A stretch of DNA of 64,000 bases from Rhynchopus sp. YZ270_cl-10 (Eukaryota > Euglenozoa > Diplonemea > Diplonemida > Diplonemidae): the NCBI GenBank assembly GCA_964035575.1, contig OZ037925.1, positions 744,001 through 808,000 of the forward strand, written 5' to 3'. The number at the start of each line of letters is the position of its first letter. Position 1 is the stretch's first letter. The position numbers were made by a program, and so were the translations under genes. This document shows, in pieces, positions 11,332 to 20,634 of the stretch. Under the pieces are notes generated by a model, which saw only the letters and a program-made list of their open reading frames with translations, was not told where the DNA came from and did no database searches.

Positions 11332-12525
11332 ATGCAAGAATCACAGTTTGAAGATGTGGCGAACATGTACGAGGTGGAGAGTTTGTATGCTTCGGTGAGC
11401 AGCTTATGTTGGGTATGGTACAAATATCAGCCCAAGACTTCATTTTAGTTTTTTTTTTGTCGGATTCAGTTTCGTCCCGCTCCCCTCATAGCTGAGAATA
11501 AACCGGGTCCCGGGCACGAATAACCGGGTCCCGGGTCCTGGGTCCCCAAGTCTTATTCTCAGCTATGCCTCCCCCCGCAGAAGCGGAGCTCATCCTCGGG
11601 AGTGTACACTAGTACAAAACCGAGTTTTCAAAAAGCCTACTACCAGGCTGTATTGTGATGTGTATTATGTATTATGATGGGCAGTTATCACTATACATCA
11701 CTAACGATGGGGGCCATACGTTGGAGGAGTAAGTCTTCTGGAATGAAGCACCATAGAGGGTGAGAGTCCCGTCCTTCCTCCTAACGCGTGGGCGCTTCAT
11801 TGTTTGGGTATCCCTCTGCTAAGACGCGTGCTTCATTGTAACACTAATTATTATTTCCCATCAATCATACGAAGTATACATCACATCATCTCGTTTACAC
11901 CCCACAGGAGACATGTGTCCACAAACAGTTCGATGCAGTAACAGCAACAGAGCAAACACACGTGAAGGGTAAACGCGACCGGTTACAAGCGTACGACCCC
12001 TGTCTACGGAGATGTCTTGGTCGCCTCAGCTCGTCTAATATGGACATCACAGAGGACTTTGTTAAAACGGTATGTGGCAGCTTTTTATGCCAAATGGTGC
12101 AAATGGGATGATCCCAGAAGGACCTTTTTGACGCTTTATTTTTTTTGGTGAAAAATTATACCACCAAAAAGAATAAATCTACCCTCTTGATCACCACCTC
12201 TTGGTGTATCTGTGGGGGGTCGACAATCTCTTTTTGTCCACGAAGCTTTCAGGGTCGCCTCCTCTAGAAGTGGATCCAGTCGGTACACGCTCTGTTCTCT
12301 TTTCATCAAATTTTACATCTAAACATATCTTAGTCAATTCGCAACATAGGATGAACGGAGGGGTTTTTTTTTCATTGGGATAAAGGGGCCTTACAAAAGC
12401 CCTGAACAAATTATTTTCTTTTCTGTAAAATGAAAAACTAAACTCTATCACAGATTCAAGAAATGGCGGAGAAGCGTGCGATGATGGAGGCTGCGATGGG
12501 TGGTGGCCAACCCCAGCCACGGTGA
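11332..12525 (+). CDS. Small TIM-like intermembrane-space chaperone, three exons
   Basis: Exons 11332-11394, 11908-12069 and 12454-12525 join in frame to 98 aa, the usual size of TIM8/9/10/13 proteins, which chaperone hydrophobic precursors across the mitochondrial intermembrane space. The middle exon reads ETCVHKQF, then YDPCLRRCLGRLSSSN, a CX3C pair followed by a pattern like that of TIM10B (CLHSCAGKLIHSN), then a helical end (IQEMAEKRAMMEAAMGG). Odd: at the first motif the fourth position is Gln instead of the second Cys. Intron 1 holds a mini-element (11487-11567), an E repeat and a piece of LSU rRNA. The start exon is short and its choice rests on frame continuity and a GTGAGC donor. A FAM136-like protein is an alternative. 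Confidence 0.55.
11487..11567. mobile_element. About 80-bp palindromic mini-element, second copy
   Basis: Ends CATAGCTGAGAATAA and TTATTCTCAGCTATG with CCGGGTCC words between; flanked by cct on both sides. Same family as 1186-1289. It lies in intron 1 of the small-TIM-like gene. Confidence 0.65.
11690..11850 (+). rRNA. Fragment of large-subunit rRNA in an intron
   Basis: The stretch around 11755-11776, CATAGAGGGTGAGAGTCCCG, matches the highly conserved domain I word of eukaryotic 25S/28S rRNA (CATAGAGGGTGAGAATCCCG in yeast). The preceding AAGTCTTCTGGAATGAAGC and the later TTGTTTGGGTATCCCTCTGC resemble the flanking 25S text (TTCCTTGGAACAGG, GTTGTTTGGGAATGCAGCTC). It is about 150 bases, not an rRNA gene, and lies in intron 1 of the small-TIM-like gene. 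Likely an inserted rDNA or rRNA-derived piece; exact ends uncertain. Confidence 0.6.
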
Positions 12526-13350
12526 CGAGGGGGGGTCTAGTCTCAGATCAGTGTTGTTGCTCTTTTTATTTGAGTCTTTAAAAAAGACAGCAACAGCAAC
12601 TAGCAAAAACAGCCGCAAAAAAAAAATTACCCCCAGCCCTTCAAACATGAACGAACCTCCAATCACATAGACGCGTATAGTATAGTAGGGTGTAGCCCCT
12701 CCTTCAGGTGTCTGCACTAATACAAACCAAGTTGTTCTAACAGAACGAAAAAACAGCCGCCGCCCCACACCAAAGGCCCACTCCCCTTCACACTTGCTCA
12801 GGAGGCTGAGTTTCTCCACCAGAGGGGGTTTGGGCCAAGAAAATTAAAAAAAAGGGGTGAAGGGAGGGGGGATGTGATTTCTGTTGTGTGTTTTTCATGG
12901 AGAAAAAAACCCCCCCTGAGAGAGATCGGAAGTGTCTTATGTTGAGAAGGGGGAAAAGAAAGGCGGTCACCACCACCCCCCCCCACCACTGTTATGTGTC
13001 TTTTATTTGTACACCTTATCTCTACAAACCCATACTTTGTACCTCAACTGGACCCTACATCACAGGATTTGCGTCCCTGTGTTTGTGGTTATCTCGTTCA
13101 TCATGATTGGAAGCGGGAGTAACACATATCAGATGTAAAACCACTAAATGGATTGTGACTGCATGGTTGGGGTGTCCACCCTACGGTACAGCCCGGTCAT
13201 ACCAAAGGTCTGTTCACGAGAGGGCTTTTGTATTTCAACTCTACTTTCTTTTTGTTTATCCCAACTTCCACAAAACCAGACAACAACACACACCGTCCTG
13301 GTTTTCCAGGCATTTTTCCTTTTTTGTACATTTTTTAAAAGAAACACAAC
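12526..13350. other. Spacer between small-TIM gene and CCDC22
   Basis: Low-complexity DNA with one B repeat at 13128-13245. No gene seen. The CCDC22 leader ends GAAACACAAC directly before its ATG. Confidence 0.5.
13128..13245 (+). repeat. Dispersed repeat family B
   Basis: Core ATATCAGATGTAAAACCAC, AATGGATTG, TGCATGGTTGGGGTGTCC, then TTCACGAGAGGGCTTTTGTA. Other copies: 23438-23560, 25245-25362 and 34919-35043, with 5' fragments at 25573-25600 and 27467-27525. The 3' end matches the 3' end of the cassette found upstream of several TPR genes. Confidence 0.6.
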
Positions 13351-16300
13351 ATGGCAGAGGTAGATGGCATCATCCTTGCACAGCTGAAGACGCTGACCGG
13401 CAGCATCAGCACCTCCATCGCGAAGGTCGCAAGCCTGACCGACATTGACAACGTTCTCTTCTACAACGTCGTCTTCCACTGCATCTCTGGCATTGACCAC
13501 GGGGTGTCTGAAGGGCTTGAACCATCACTGCCAAATGGACGGTCAAAACGGTTTCAAGCCTGCAGCGATATTGCCGGAACTTTACAAACCCTTGGCTATC
13601 CCAATGAAGTTACCTTTAACCAATTCATGTATCCCACCGAAAGCGACATGAGAGATGTTCTTAACTGGCTTTTCCAGCAATCCCGCTCTGAAGAAGCTGT
13701 TGCAGCAAAACCCCGTACCACTGCGACTACTACCGCTTCAGACTCTGCCCTGATTGAAAACGCATGGCATCATTTCAGCGAAGCCGCAAGAAGCTACATT
13801 GATACCAACAACGACCGCAAAAGAGAGACTAAAATCGCGTACCCCCCAATAAAAGGGATTTTCCCTCAGACTGAAGGGAAGCATTCTGTAGCGATATCTG
13901 CTTCGAGGGTATATGAGAAGGTGAAAGGGGAAGAGTTGAGGCCATTTCTTGCACCGACGACCGACGAAGAAGATGCATGGTGCGAAGCGAACGTTCCTGC
14001 CGTGGCCAGACAACCTCTGGACAAGCAGGTGGAGGTGTTGCTGTTGTCCTTGAACAGCTACAACGCGTCGTTAGTGTCGAAGGAAAGAATACAGGAGAGG
14101 GAGCTCCAGGCATTAGGAGGCTCCGCCAGCAAGAAGGAGATCCGGCAGCGCAAGAAGGAGCTCAGGGCAGAGCTCCTTGCCGTCGCGGAGGCAGAGAAGG
14201 AGACGCAGCTCAGCCCCACCTTCCGTACTGCAAAGAGAATGGCAAAGGAGGCAGAAAACGCGCCGGCAGCAAGAAGCAAGTTCCTCAAGGAGCAAAGCTA
14301 CAACACCCGTGCAGCAGTAGACGCACCCATCGAGGCAGATGATGAAGGGGAAGCCAAGGAGGCGGCTCCTCTGGACAAAGAGACTGAGTATGTTAAAAGG
14401 GAAAGGTTTTGCAAATATCCAGGCACTCCGCTAGGTACTAAAGTTCTGTTGATTGTCAACAGAACTTTTTGAAAATGGGGGAAAAAAGAAAAAAAAAAAA
14501 AGTTCTGCTAAGTGGTTCAGACCCGTTCTACCTGTCAAAAAAGCTCAGGAGAAGAAGATATGGAGAGGTGAGTGCTTAAACGTCCCAAAAAAGTCAAAAT
14601 CGGGCGTTGGTAAAAAAAAAAGTTGCGTACCGTGCGCCTGCGGCGCAAGCATGTACCCCACCAACGTGGACCATCAACAGAATATTTTCAAAATCGGAAA
14701 TCCTAGCGGAGAGCCTGAAATATCAGGCACTCCGCTAGGTACTAAAGTTCTGTTGATTGTCAACAGAACTTTTTGAAAATGGGGAAAAAAAGAAAAAAAA
14801 AAAAAGTTCTGCTGAGTGGTTCAGACCCGTTCTACTTGTCAAAAAAGCTCAGGAGAAGAAGATATGGAGAGGTGAGTGCTCAAACGTCCCAAAAAAGTCA
14901 AAATCGGGCGTTGGTAAAAAAAAAAGTTGCGTACCGTGCGCCTGCGGCGCAAGCATGTACCCCACCAACGTGGACCATCAACAGAATATTTTCAAAATCG
15001 GAAATCCTAGCGGAGAGCCTGTGAAATATCCAAAAAAAAAAAAAAAAAAAAATCCAAAAATACAAGAAAGCTTTCGTGAGTTGAGGGACGGCGTCTTATG
15101 TTAAGGACGATAGTCTTCGGGAGGTGAAAGTATATGAATAGATCTTTTTTTGTAAAAGGTGGAGTAGGTGTGTGGGATGGGGGCGCTTTTGTCTTCTCAA
15201 ATCCGGTATTTGGCCTTTTTTTTTCCTTCGGGAAATTCTTACCCAAAGGTTTTTTTTTTGAATTCCTGAAACGACCAAATTTATTCTGTTTCTCCAATAT
15301 TTCGAAAAAAAACACAATATTTTTTTGACAACTTCCCATTTCTACCCTACAGAGAGGAAATCGTGCAACGCAAGAAGGACACGGAGAGGAAGGCGTTGAA
15401 GAAGCGCCTTCGTGAGACAGCACAAGCGGCCAAGGCAGCTGTGCTTGAGGCGGACAGACTCGAAACGGAACTGGTGGAGCTGGAGGCCACAAAGGCGCAG
15501 GACGTGAGCGCAGTGAAGGAGGTGGGCAAGGACGGCGACCACATGGAAGCCATGCTCAACACATTCACCAGCGCGCTCGAGCTATGCGATGACGAAGGTG
15601 GGCAAGAAAAGCTGGGAGAACGACTGCAAGAGGCAATAGACTCCTTGGCCCAACTCCAAGCAGAGTATGTTCATATGCGTTTGTTTAATACATAGTTAAC
15701 AACATAGCGTCAGTTCTAAACATCGGGGAAGTGCGGAGGAGGTGCTCTGGGGAAAAAAGCAAATATCTTAATCATTAGCAGACAAGGGGAAGGGGGGGTT
15801 TTTTTCCATTATGTTCGCAGCCACAGCGGTTTGGCAAAATACTCACTTCGCTTCGCTCACCACTGCATGCGCACCACCTCTTTTGCTCACAAAACCCCAT
15901 CCCTTATCCCTTATCATTCATGCGTCCGCAAATACCCTCCAAAATGATGGATCCAAGATGGTCCAAGATGCCCCGTCCTTTCCTTCCTTATTCCCTCTGT
16001 TGTGTCATTTTGAATGCCTAATATCGAGTAGCACCCCGCGTTTTCCCCCACTTCATTGTGGACGGTTTTGTTGTGAGTCCCTTCCCTACTGTCGTTTTTG
16101 TCCCAAAATGTCATGGGGACGCGAGATACAGGTTCTCCCTTCCCCCGCCCTTCCTGGCTCCAGCAACCCACGCTCTTGGGTTCCTGTCAACCAGGGCGGC
16201 CTGCACCTCTCCTGGGCTCTGTCGGTGGGCGGCTTTTTGGCTTCTTCAGCTGCTTGGTAATGTTGTAATGTTTGTGTTATGTATTCATGTAAATGTAATA

Positions 16301-17190
16301 GCATACCCGCACCGGCTCTTCTTCCGCCATCGACATGGCGGAGGCGAGCCGCTTCCTCATTTCGGCGCTGATGCAACAGAGGTTGGGTCGACCGCGTGGT
16401 GTTGCTCCATCGAATTATTCCTTAGGGACCCCCTGCATTTAAACCCCTTTTGGGCCATTCTTGGCCAAAAACGCTGAATTTACCTTTAAAACTCCTCTCC
16501 TTCCCTCCCCTCTTCCCCCCTCACAGCTGGGAAGTCAAAGAAGCAAAACTTCTCACCAAATACGAAGTTGCCAAAGAAGACTACGAGGCGGCGACCCTCA
16601 AAACCCACACCCTGGTTGAAGACCTTGCAGAAGCGAAGGCAGCACTGAAAGAGCTTCGTACTGAAGTCAAGGCGAAGACCGAGCTTCGCGACCAGCTTGA
16701 ACGCGAAGCTGAAGCTGTTGTTGATGGCGCGGATCGGGAGTACTATGCAGGCCGTATTGTGCTTCTGAACAAAAACCTTATGAAGGAGCACGGCGAGGTT
16801 ATGAAGATCAGCGAACAAAGCCGCGAGATGATTGAGGAGTACAGCGGTCTGCAGGCAGGCCTGACGAAGGCCTTTGCCACTACCGAGGAGGCGTGCTACA
16901 CAGAGACAAAGAAGCTAGACTCATCCAACGTCTCCTTTGGGGTTGCAGTTTACCAGGAAATCATTTCCCTGAAGGAGTCCTTCACGGCGTTGATAGGTAC
17001 TGTGGAACACCAGGCGCAGGTGAGACAACTGATCCACGAGGTGTCGGAAAAAAGCGAAAAGCAGGCAACGCGTAACGCATCGCTCAACACCGAAGCGGTG
17101 CAGGCGGATCTTGCGGCAATCAAGGGGGAGAACAAAGACCTCTCAAAAGAGTTGAAAGAATTGCGCCAACAAATCAAGCAGATGTTGTAG
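13351..17190 (+). CDS. CCDC22: CCDC22-like subunit of the CCC/Commander complex, three exons
   Basis: Homologue of CCDC22, which with CCDC93 and COMMD proteins forms the CCC complex that acts with Retriever and WASH in endosomal recycling. Exons 13351-14387, 15353-15664 and 16527-17190 join in frame (both introns in phase 2) to 670 aa, against 627 in human. The N-terminal calponin-like domain is clear: LAQLKTLTGSISTSIAKV, PSLPNGRSKRFQACSDIAGT, then LGYPNEVTFNQFMYPTESD, as in human LGYPLELGYQNFLYPSEPD. From about residue 230 on, the protein is long coiled coil with an extended middle rich in Glu, Lys and Ala, ending LKELRQQIKQML. Intron 1 carries two tandem CAGGC elements. The N-terminal match makes the call firm; coiled-coil parts are supportive only. 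Confidence 0.88.
14420..14717 (+). mobile_element. CAGGC-ended element, tandem copy 1
   Basis: 298 bases with ends CAGGCACTCCGCTAGG and inverted CCTAGCGGAGAGCCTG. Inside: a perfect 10-bp-stem hairpin GTTCTGTTGA/TCAACAGAAC, and TTGCGTACCGTGCGCCTGCG, the reverse complement of the hairpin-plus-ACGGTACGC word of the CAGGG elements. It lies in CCDC22 intron 1, 32 bases after the donor, flanked by aaatat. Confidence 0.75.
14724..15021 (+). mobile_element. CAGGC-ended element, tandem copy 2
   Basis: Same 298-base unit, same orientation, separated from copy 1 by only aaatat and again followed by (tg)aaatat. I count about four differences between the two copies by eye. Tandem duplication or insertion into the target duplication of the first copy would both give this arrangement. 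Confidence 0.75.
15665..16526. other. CCDC22 intron 2
   Basis: 862 bases, no repeat of the families listed and no credible gene. It ends in a pyrimidine tract (CCTCTTCCCCCCTCACAG) before the third exon. Confidence 0.5.
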
Positions 17191-17417
17191 AGGGGGTGGG
17201 GGTATATTTTTCTTTTTTTTTTTTGTTGAGGAAAGTAACCTTTTTCTAAAGTTCAGCATGGATGTACAAAGTACTTGAATGACCCGAATGATAAAAAAAA
17301 ACCCCAGTATTTCATACTTGAAGTACTGAACACATGATGTTAGGTTCATCTATATTGTTATAAAAATTTATTCTCTTTTTTTGTATACCTGCGTTACAGC
17401 TTCCCTGTAAACCACTC

Positions 17418-17512
17418 CCCAAGCGCAACACTCCGGGGTTCGATAACCCCGCGGAGTGTCAGTGCCTCTGCGTCCCAGAGGCGTTTTGCACTATCAACTT
17501 CACTTTTTTGTT
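17418..17512 (+). repeat. Dispersed repeat family D with strong hairpin
   Basis: Contains ACACTCCGGGGTTCGATAAC continuing to CCCGCGGAGTGT, which folds as a 7-bp outer and 5-bp inner stem with the loop TCGATA, then CAGTGCCT, GCGTCCCAGAGGCGTTTTGC and ACTATC.ACTTCAC. The GGTTCGAT part resembles a polymerase III B box. Copies: 24163-24250 (hairpin kept), 24588-24650, 27590-27645 and 31890-31945 (3' parts). Confidence 0.5.
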
Positions 17513-17844
17513 TTCCACCGAAGTTTGTTAGTGAGTCCCAGATTTGCGGTGGCGGGAAAAAAAGGGGGGTTTTGTTTGCACATTTTGAGAGTTTTAAAAA
17601 TGTCTAATTGGTAGAGGTGTGAATGCGATACAACGTTGTGTTAAGAGGGGGAGGAGGGGGAGGGGGAGTGATGAACGAAACTAAAGACCCATGCAGTATT
17701 TCCAAAAAAGTGTGTTCAAAAAATTCGTGTGACAAAAAGATATAGGAAGAAGCATTGGTAACAAATTCGAGTGATTTGGTATTTTTTTTGTGTTTGTTGT
17801 TGTTGTTCTTCGAGTGGACGTGGAGGGGGAGGGAGTGAGAGAAA

Positions 17845-17997
17845 CACGGCAGACTAGTCAGAGAAGACTACTAGTAGCGCTACTCGTCCAAATGACTAGT
17901 GTTTTACAACTAGTGTTACACCAATAAAACCACCAGTGTAGCGCTAGTCGTTACGACTAATAGTTTCACTAGTAGTTCACCTGACTAGTCCGCCGTG
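17845..17997. mobile_element. 153-bp mini-element made of ACTAGT words
   Basis: Ends CACGGCAGACTAGTCAG and inverted CTGACTAGTCCGCCGTG; the interior is almost wholly built of CTAGT / ACTAG words and two GTAGCGCTA/TAGCGCTA palindromes. No target duplication recognised. Same architecture as the larger families in the window. Confidence 0.6.
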
Positions 17998-18559
17998 AAG
18001 GGTATTTGACGTCGTTGTGGCACATGCATCTTTTAAAAAAGTGGATTAGTGGAGCACACTCTAGGGTGTCAACACTAATACAACCAAGTTTTCAAAAAAA
18101 AAAAAAGAAGAGCAATGTTTACCCGTGGATGATCAGTGCCTGCGTTCCCCCCGGTGTCCCCCACCGGCGAGGTGTTTTTGCATTTTCTGCTTCTCTTCGT
18201 TACAATAATTTGTTTTCCCCTCCTCTCTCTTGTGTTGTTGTTTTGGCCCACATTTTTTTAGGTGACTTCAAAAAGGCAACGAGAGGGGGGAAGCGAAGTT
18301 CCGTATTACCAACCATTTCTTTTTTCTTTTCCCTTGTACTATTTCTGCGACCATTCTTTGCAAAACAAAATGAAACACAAAAAAGGGGCCGCAAAAAAAA
18401 ATAAAATGGATTGGGTGAAAGGGTTCTTCTTCTCTGAGACGGGGTGACGTGGTTTTTTTTGTACGGACACCACACAGAAACGCAAGACAGGACATTACAG
18501 TGCAGACCATGTACACCTCTTCCCCCCTTTTTTTACCCCCTCTCTCTCTGCTGTCCTTC

Positions 18560-18712
18560 TTCTCTTCTCCAGCAGCTGCTGCTGTCATATGTGAGACTAG
18601 CCTGAGGGAAATCATGGTTCAGTTCGTAAACACGCACGTGCCATCCAATGCCATCGCTTTGGGAGAGCGACTTGCCTTGTGGCATCAGATGACTCCTTCT
18701 ATGAGAGATTAG
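18560..18712 (+). other. Possible terminal exon or short peptide frame
   Basis: After a pyrimidine-rich acceptor-like site (CTTCTCTTCTCCAG) an open frame reads SLREIMVQFVNTHVPSNAI and ALGERLALWHQMTPSMRD and stops at 18712. Composition is protein-like, unlike the flanking T-rich DNA. No partner exon found and no family recognised. It could be a last exon, a peptide starting at Met 18614, or chance. Confidence 0.22.
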
Positions 18713-18813
18713 TGTATCAAAGAAATATCGGGAAGGTAAAACAATGAGGGGGAAAAAATAAACTCCCCACTTTTACCCCAAAAGACACAGGAACAATACA
18801 CAAACACACAACA

Positions 18814-20634
18814 ATGCCGAAGCGACACGCAGACAGCACACAGGATGAGAACCCACCAAAGAGAAGACAGCTTTCTGGAGACGGGGTCTTGGTGGAGGCT
18901 GCCAGGAAGGGCGACACGACTGCCGTGCGGGCGGTCCTTGAGAAGCTTCCCGATGCTGTGCACGAGGCATGCAAAGGGAACCACGATGGATGTCTCGCAC
19001 TGCTTCTTCCGTATGTTGAGACAACGCAGGTGGGCTTTGGGATCTTGCTGAGTGAGTGTGTCCACGCAAACCACGTTGCGTGCACGGAGGTCCTCTTGCA
19101 GCATTGGAAGTCCGTCTGCAAGAACAAGGCGTTTGTCTCTAATGAGTCCGAGCACGTCGAAGATCAGTGTCGTGCCTGTCCGACACGTGTCTGTCCGGCG
19201 ATGTGGTCAGACCCTGCAGTGTGTCGCGTCCTCATTGATGCAGGGGCAGACATCGAGACAAAGGATGAGAGGGGATGTTCACCTCTGCACAGGGCAAGTG
19301 ATTCAGGAGCACTTGACGTTGTGAAGATGTTGGTTGAAGCAGGTGCGGGAGTGCGTGCCACAGACAACGAAGGAGCCACGTGTCTTATGCTTGCGGCATA
19401 TTTTGGACACACCGAGACTGTGCGCTATCTTGTGGGCTTGCCAGAGGTCGAAGTGAATCCGCGAGAAAGTGACGGCGACACTGCATTGCACTATGCGGCG
19501 CGACAAGATGAGGCAGACGTTGTGGGCGTTGTGCGGGTACTGATTGATGCAGGGGCAGGCATCGACACAGTGGACAGATATGGACTTTCGCCTCTGCTCT
19601 GGGCAAGTGAATCAGGAGCACGCAACGTTGTGAAGATGTTGGTTGAAGCAGGTGCGGGAGTGCGTGCCACAGACGACGAAGGACGGATGTGTCTTGGCAT
19701 TGCGGTGTGTTTTGGACACACCGAGACTGTGCGCTATCTTGTGGGCTTGCCATGGGTAGAACTGAACCACCAAAATTGCAAGAGGGAGACTGCGTTGCAC
19801 TGTGCGGCGCGGAACTATTTTGCAGTGGGAGACGTTGCAGGCATTGTGCAGGTACTGATTGACGCAGGTGCAGACATCGACACAGCGGACGAGAAGGAAC
19901 GTTCACCTCTGCACTGTGCTTGCGAATCAGGAGCACTTGACGTTGTGAAGATGTTGGTCAGAGCAGGTGCGGGAGTGCGCGTCACAGACAACGAAGGAGA
20001 CACATGTCTTACCCTTGCGGCAAATGTCACCTCGAATTATATTGGACACACCGAGACTGTGCGCTATCTTGTGGGCTTGCCAGAGGTCGAAGTGAATCAC
20101 CAAAACGTCGAGAACAACTGTGCGTTACACTATGCTGTCACAAATAAGCACGCAGACGTTGTGCAGGTGTTGATTGATGCAGGGGCTGACATTGGCACAA
20201 GGAACGGCAGAGGACATTTGCCTCTGCACGACGCTTGCGAATTAGGAGCACTTGACATTGTGAAGATATTGGTTGAAGCAGGTGCGGGAGTGCGTGGCGC
20301 AGGCGAAACACGCCGTCGAAGCACATATCTTACCCTTGCGGCCTTTCATGGATACACCGAGACTGTTCGCTATCTTTTGGCCTTGCCAGACGTCGAACTG
20401 AATGGCCGAGACGGCGACGGCGAAACTGCGTTGCACTGCGCAGTGCACTTTAACTATGCAGACACTGTGCAGCTGCTGATTGCTGCAGGGGCAGACATCG
20501 ACACAAGGAACTACAATGATCAGTCGCCCCTGGACTGTGCGAACGATTCAGGAGCATCCGACATTGTGGAGATGTTAGTCGAAGCAGGTGCGGTAGAGGA
20601 GAGTCAGAGTAGCTACACCCCCTCAGTGGGGTAG
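18814..20634 (+). CDS. Ankyrin-repeat protein with higher-order repeats, 606 aa
   Basis: Single-exon gene. The first 25 residues are basic (KRHADSTQDENPPKRRQ), possibly a nuclear signal. From about residue 25 on the protein is ankyrin repeats, with the typical TALHYAA, GHTETVRYLVGLPEVEVN and VVQVLIDAGADIDT elements. The repeats form a higher-order unit of about 105 residues (three ankyrin units), seen about four times from residue 140, with a partial fifth; the DNA is repeated too (unit about 310-320 bases, from about 19225). Such arrays bind other proteins; no catalytic or membrane part is visible and no specific function can be given. The Met at 18814 is preceded by an A-rich leader. Confidence 0.85.
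   Translation: MPKRHADSTQDENPPKRRQLSGDGVLVEAARKGDTTAVRAVLEKLPDAVHEACKGNHDGCLALLLPYVETTQVGFGILLSECVHANHVACTEVLLQHWKSVCKNKAFVSNESEHVEDQCRACPTRVCPAMWSDPAVCRVLIDAGADIETKDERGCSPLHRASDSGALDVVKMLVEAGAGVRATDNEGATCLMLAAYFGHTETVRYLVGLPEVEVNPRESDGDTALHYAARQDEADVVGVVRVLIDAGAGIDTVDRYGLSPLLWASESGARNVVKMLVEAGAGVRATDDEGRMCLGIAVCFGHTETVRYLVGLPWVELNHQNCKRETALHCAARNYFAVGDVAGIVQVLIDAGADIDTADEKERSPLHCACESGALDVVKMLVRAGAGVRVTDNEGDTCLTLAANVTSNYIGHTETVRYLVGLPEVEVNHQNVENNCALHYAVTNKHADVVQVLIDAGADIGTRNGRGHLPLHDACELGALDIVKILVEAGAGVRGAGETRRRSTYLTLAAFHGYTETVRYLLALPDVELNGRDGDGETALHCAVHFNYADTVQLLIAAGADIDTRNYNDQSPLDCANDSGASDIVEMLVEAGAVEESQSSYTPSVG

Noticed and set aside
15007-15492. 161-codon minus-strand frame over CCDC22 intron 1 and exon 2
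   Set aside because: It spans T-runs and the antisense of a confirmed exon.
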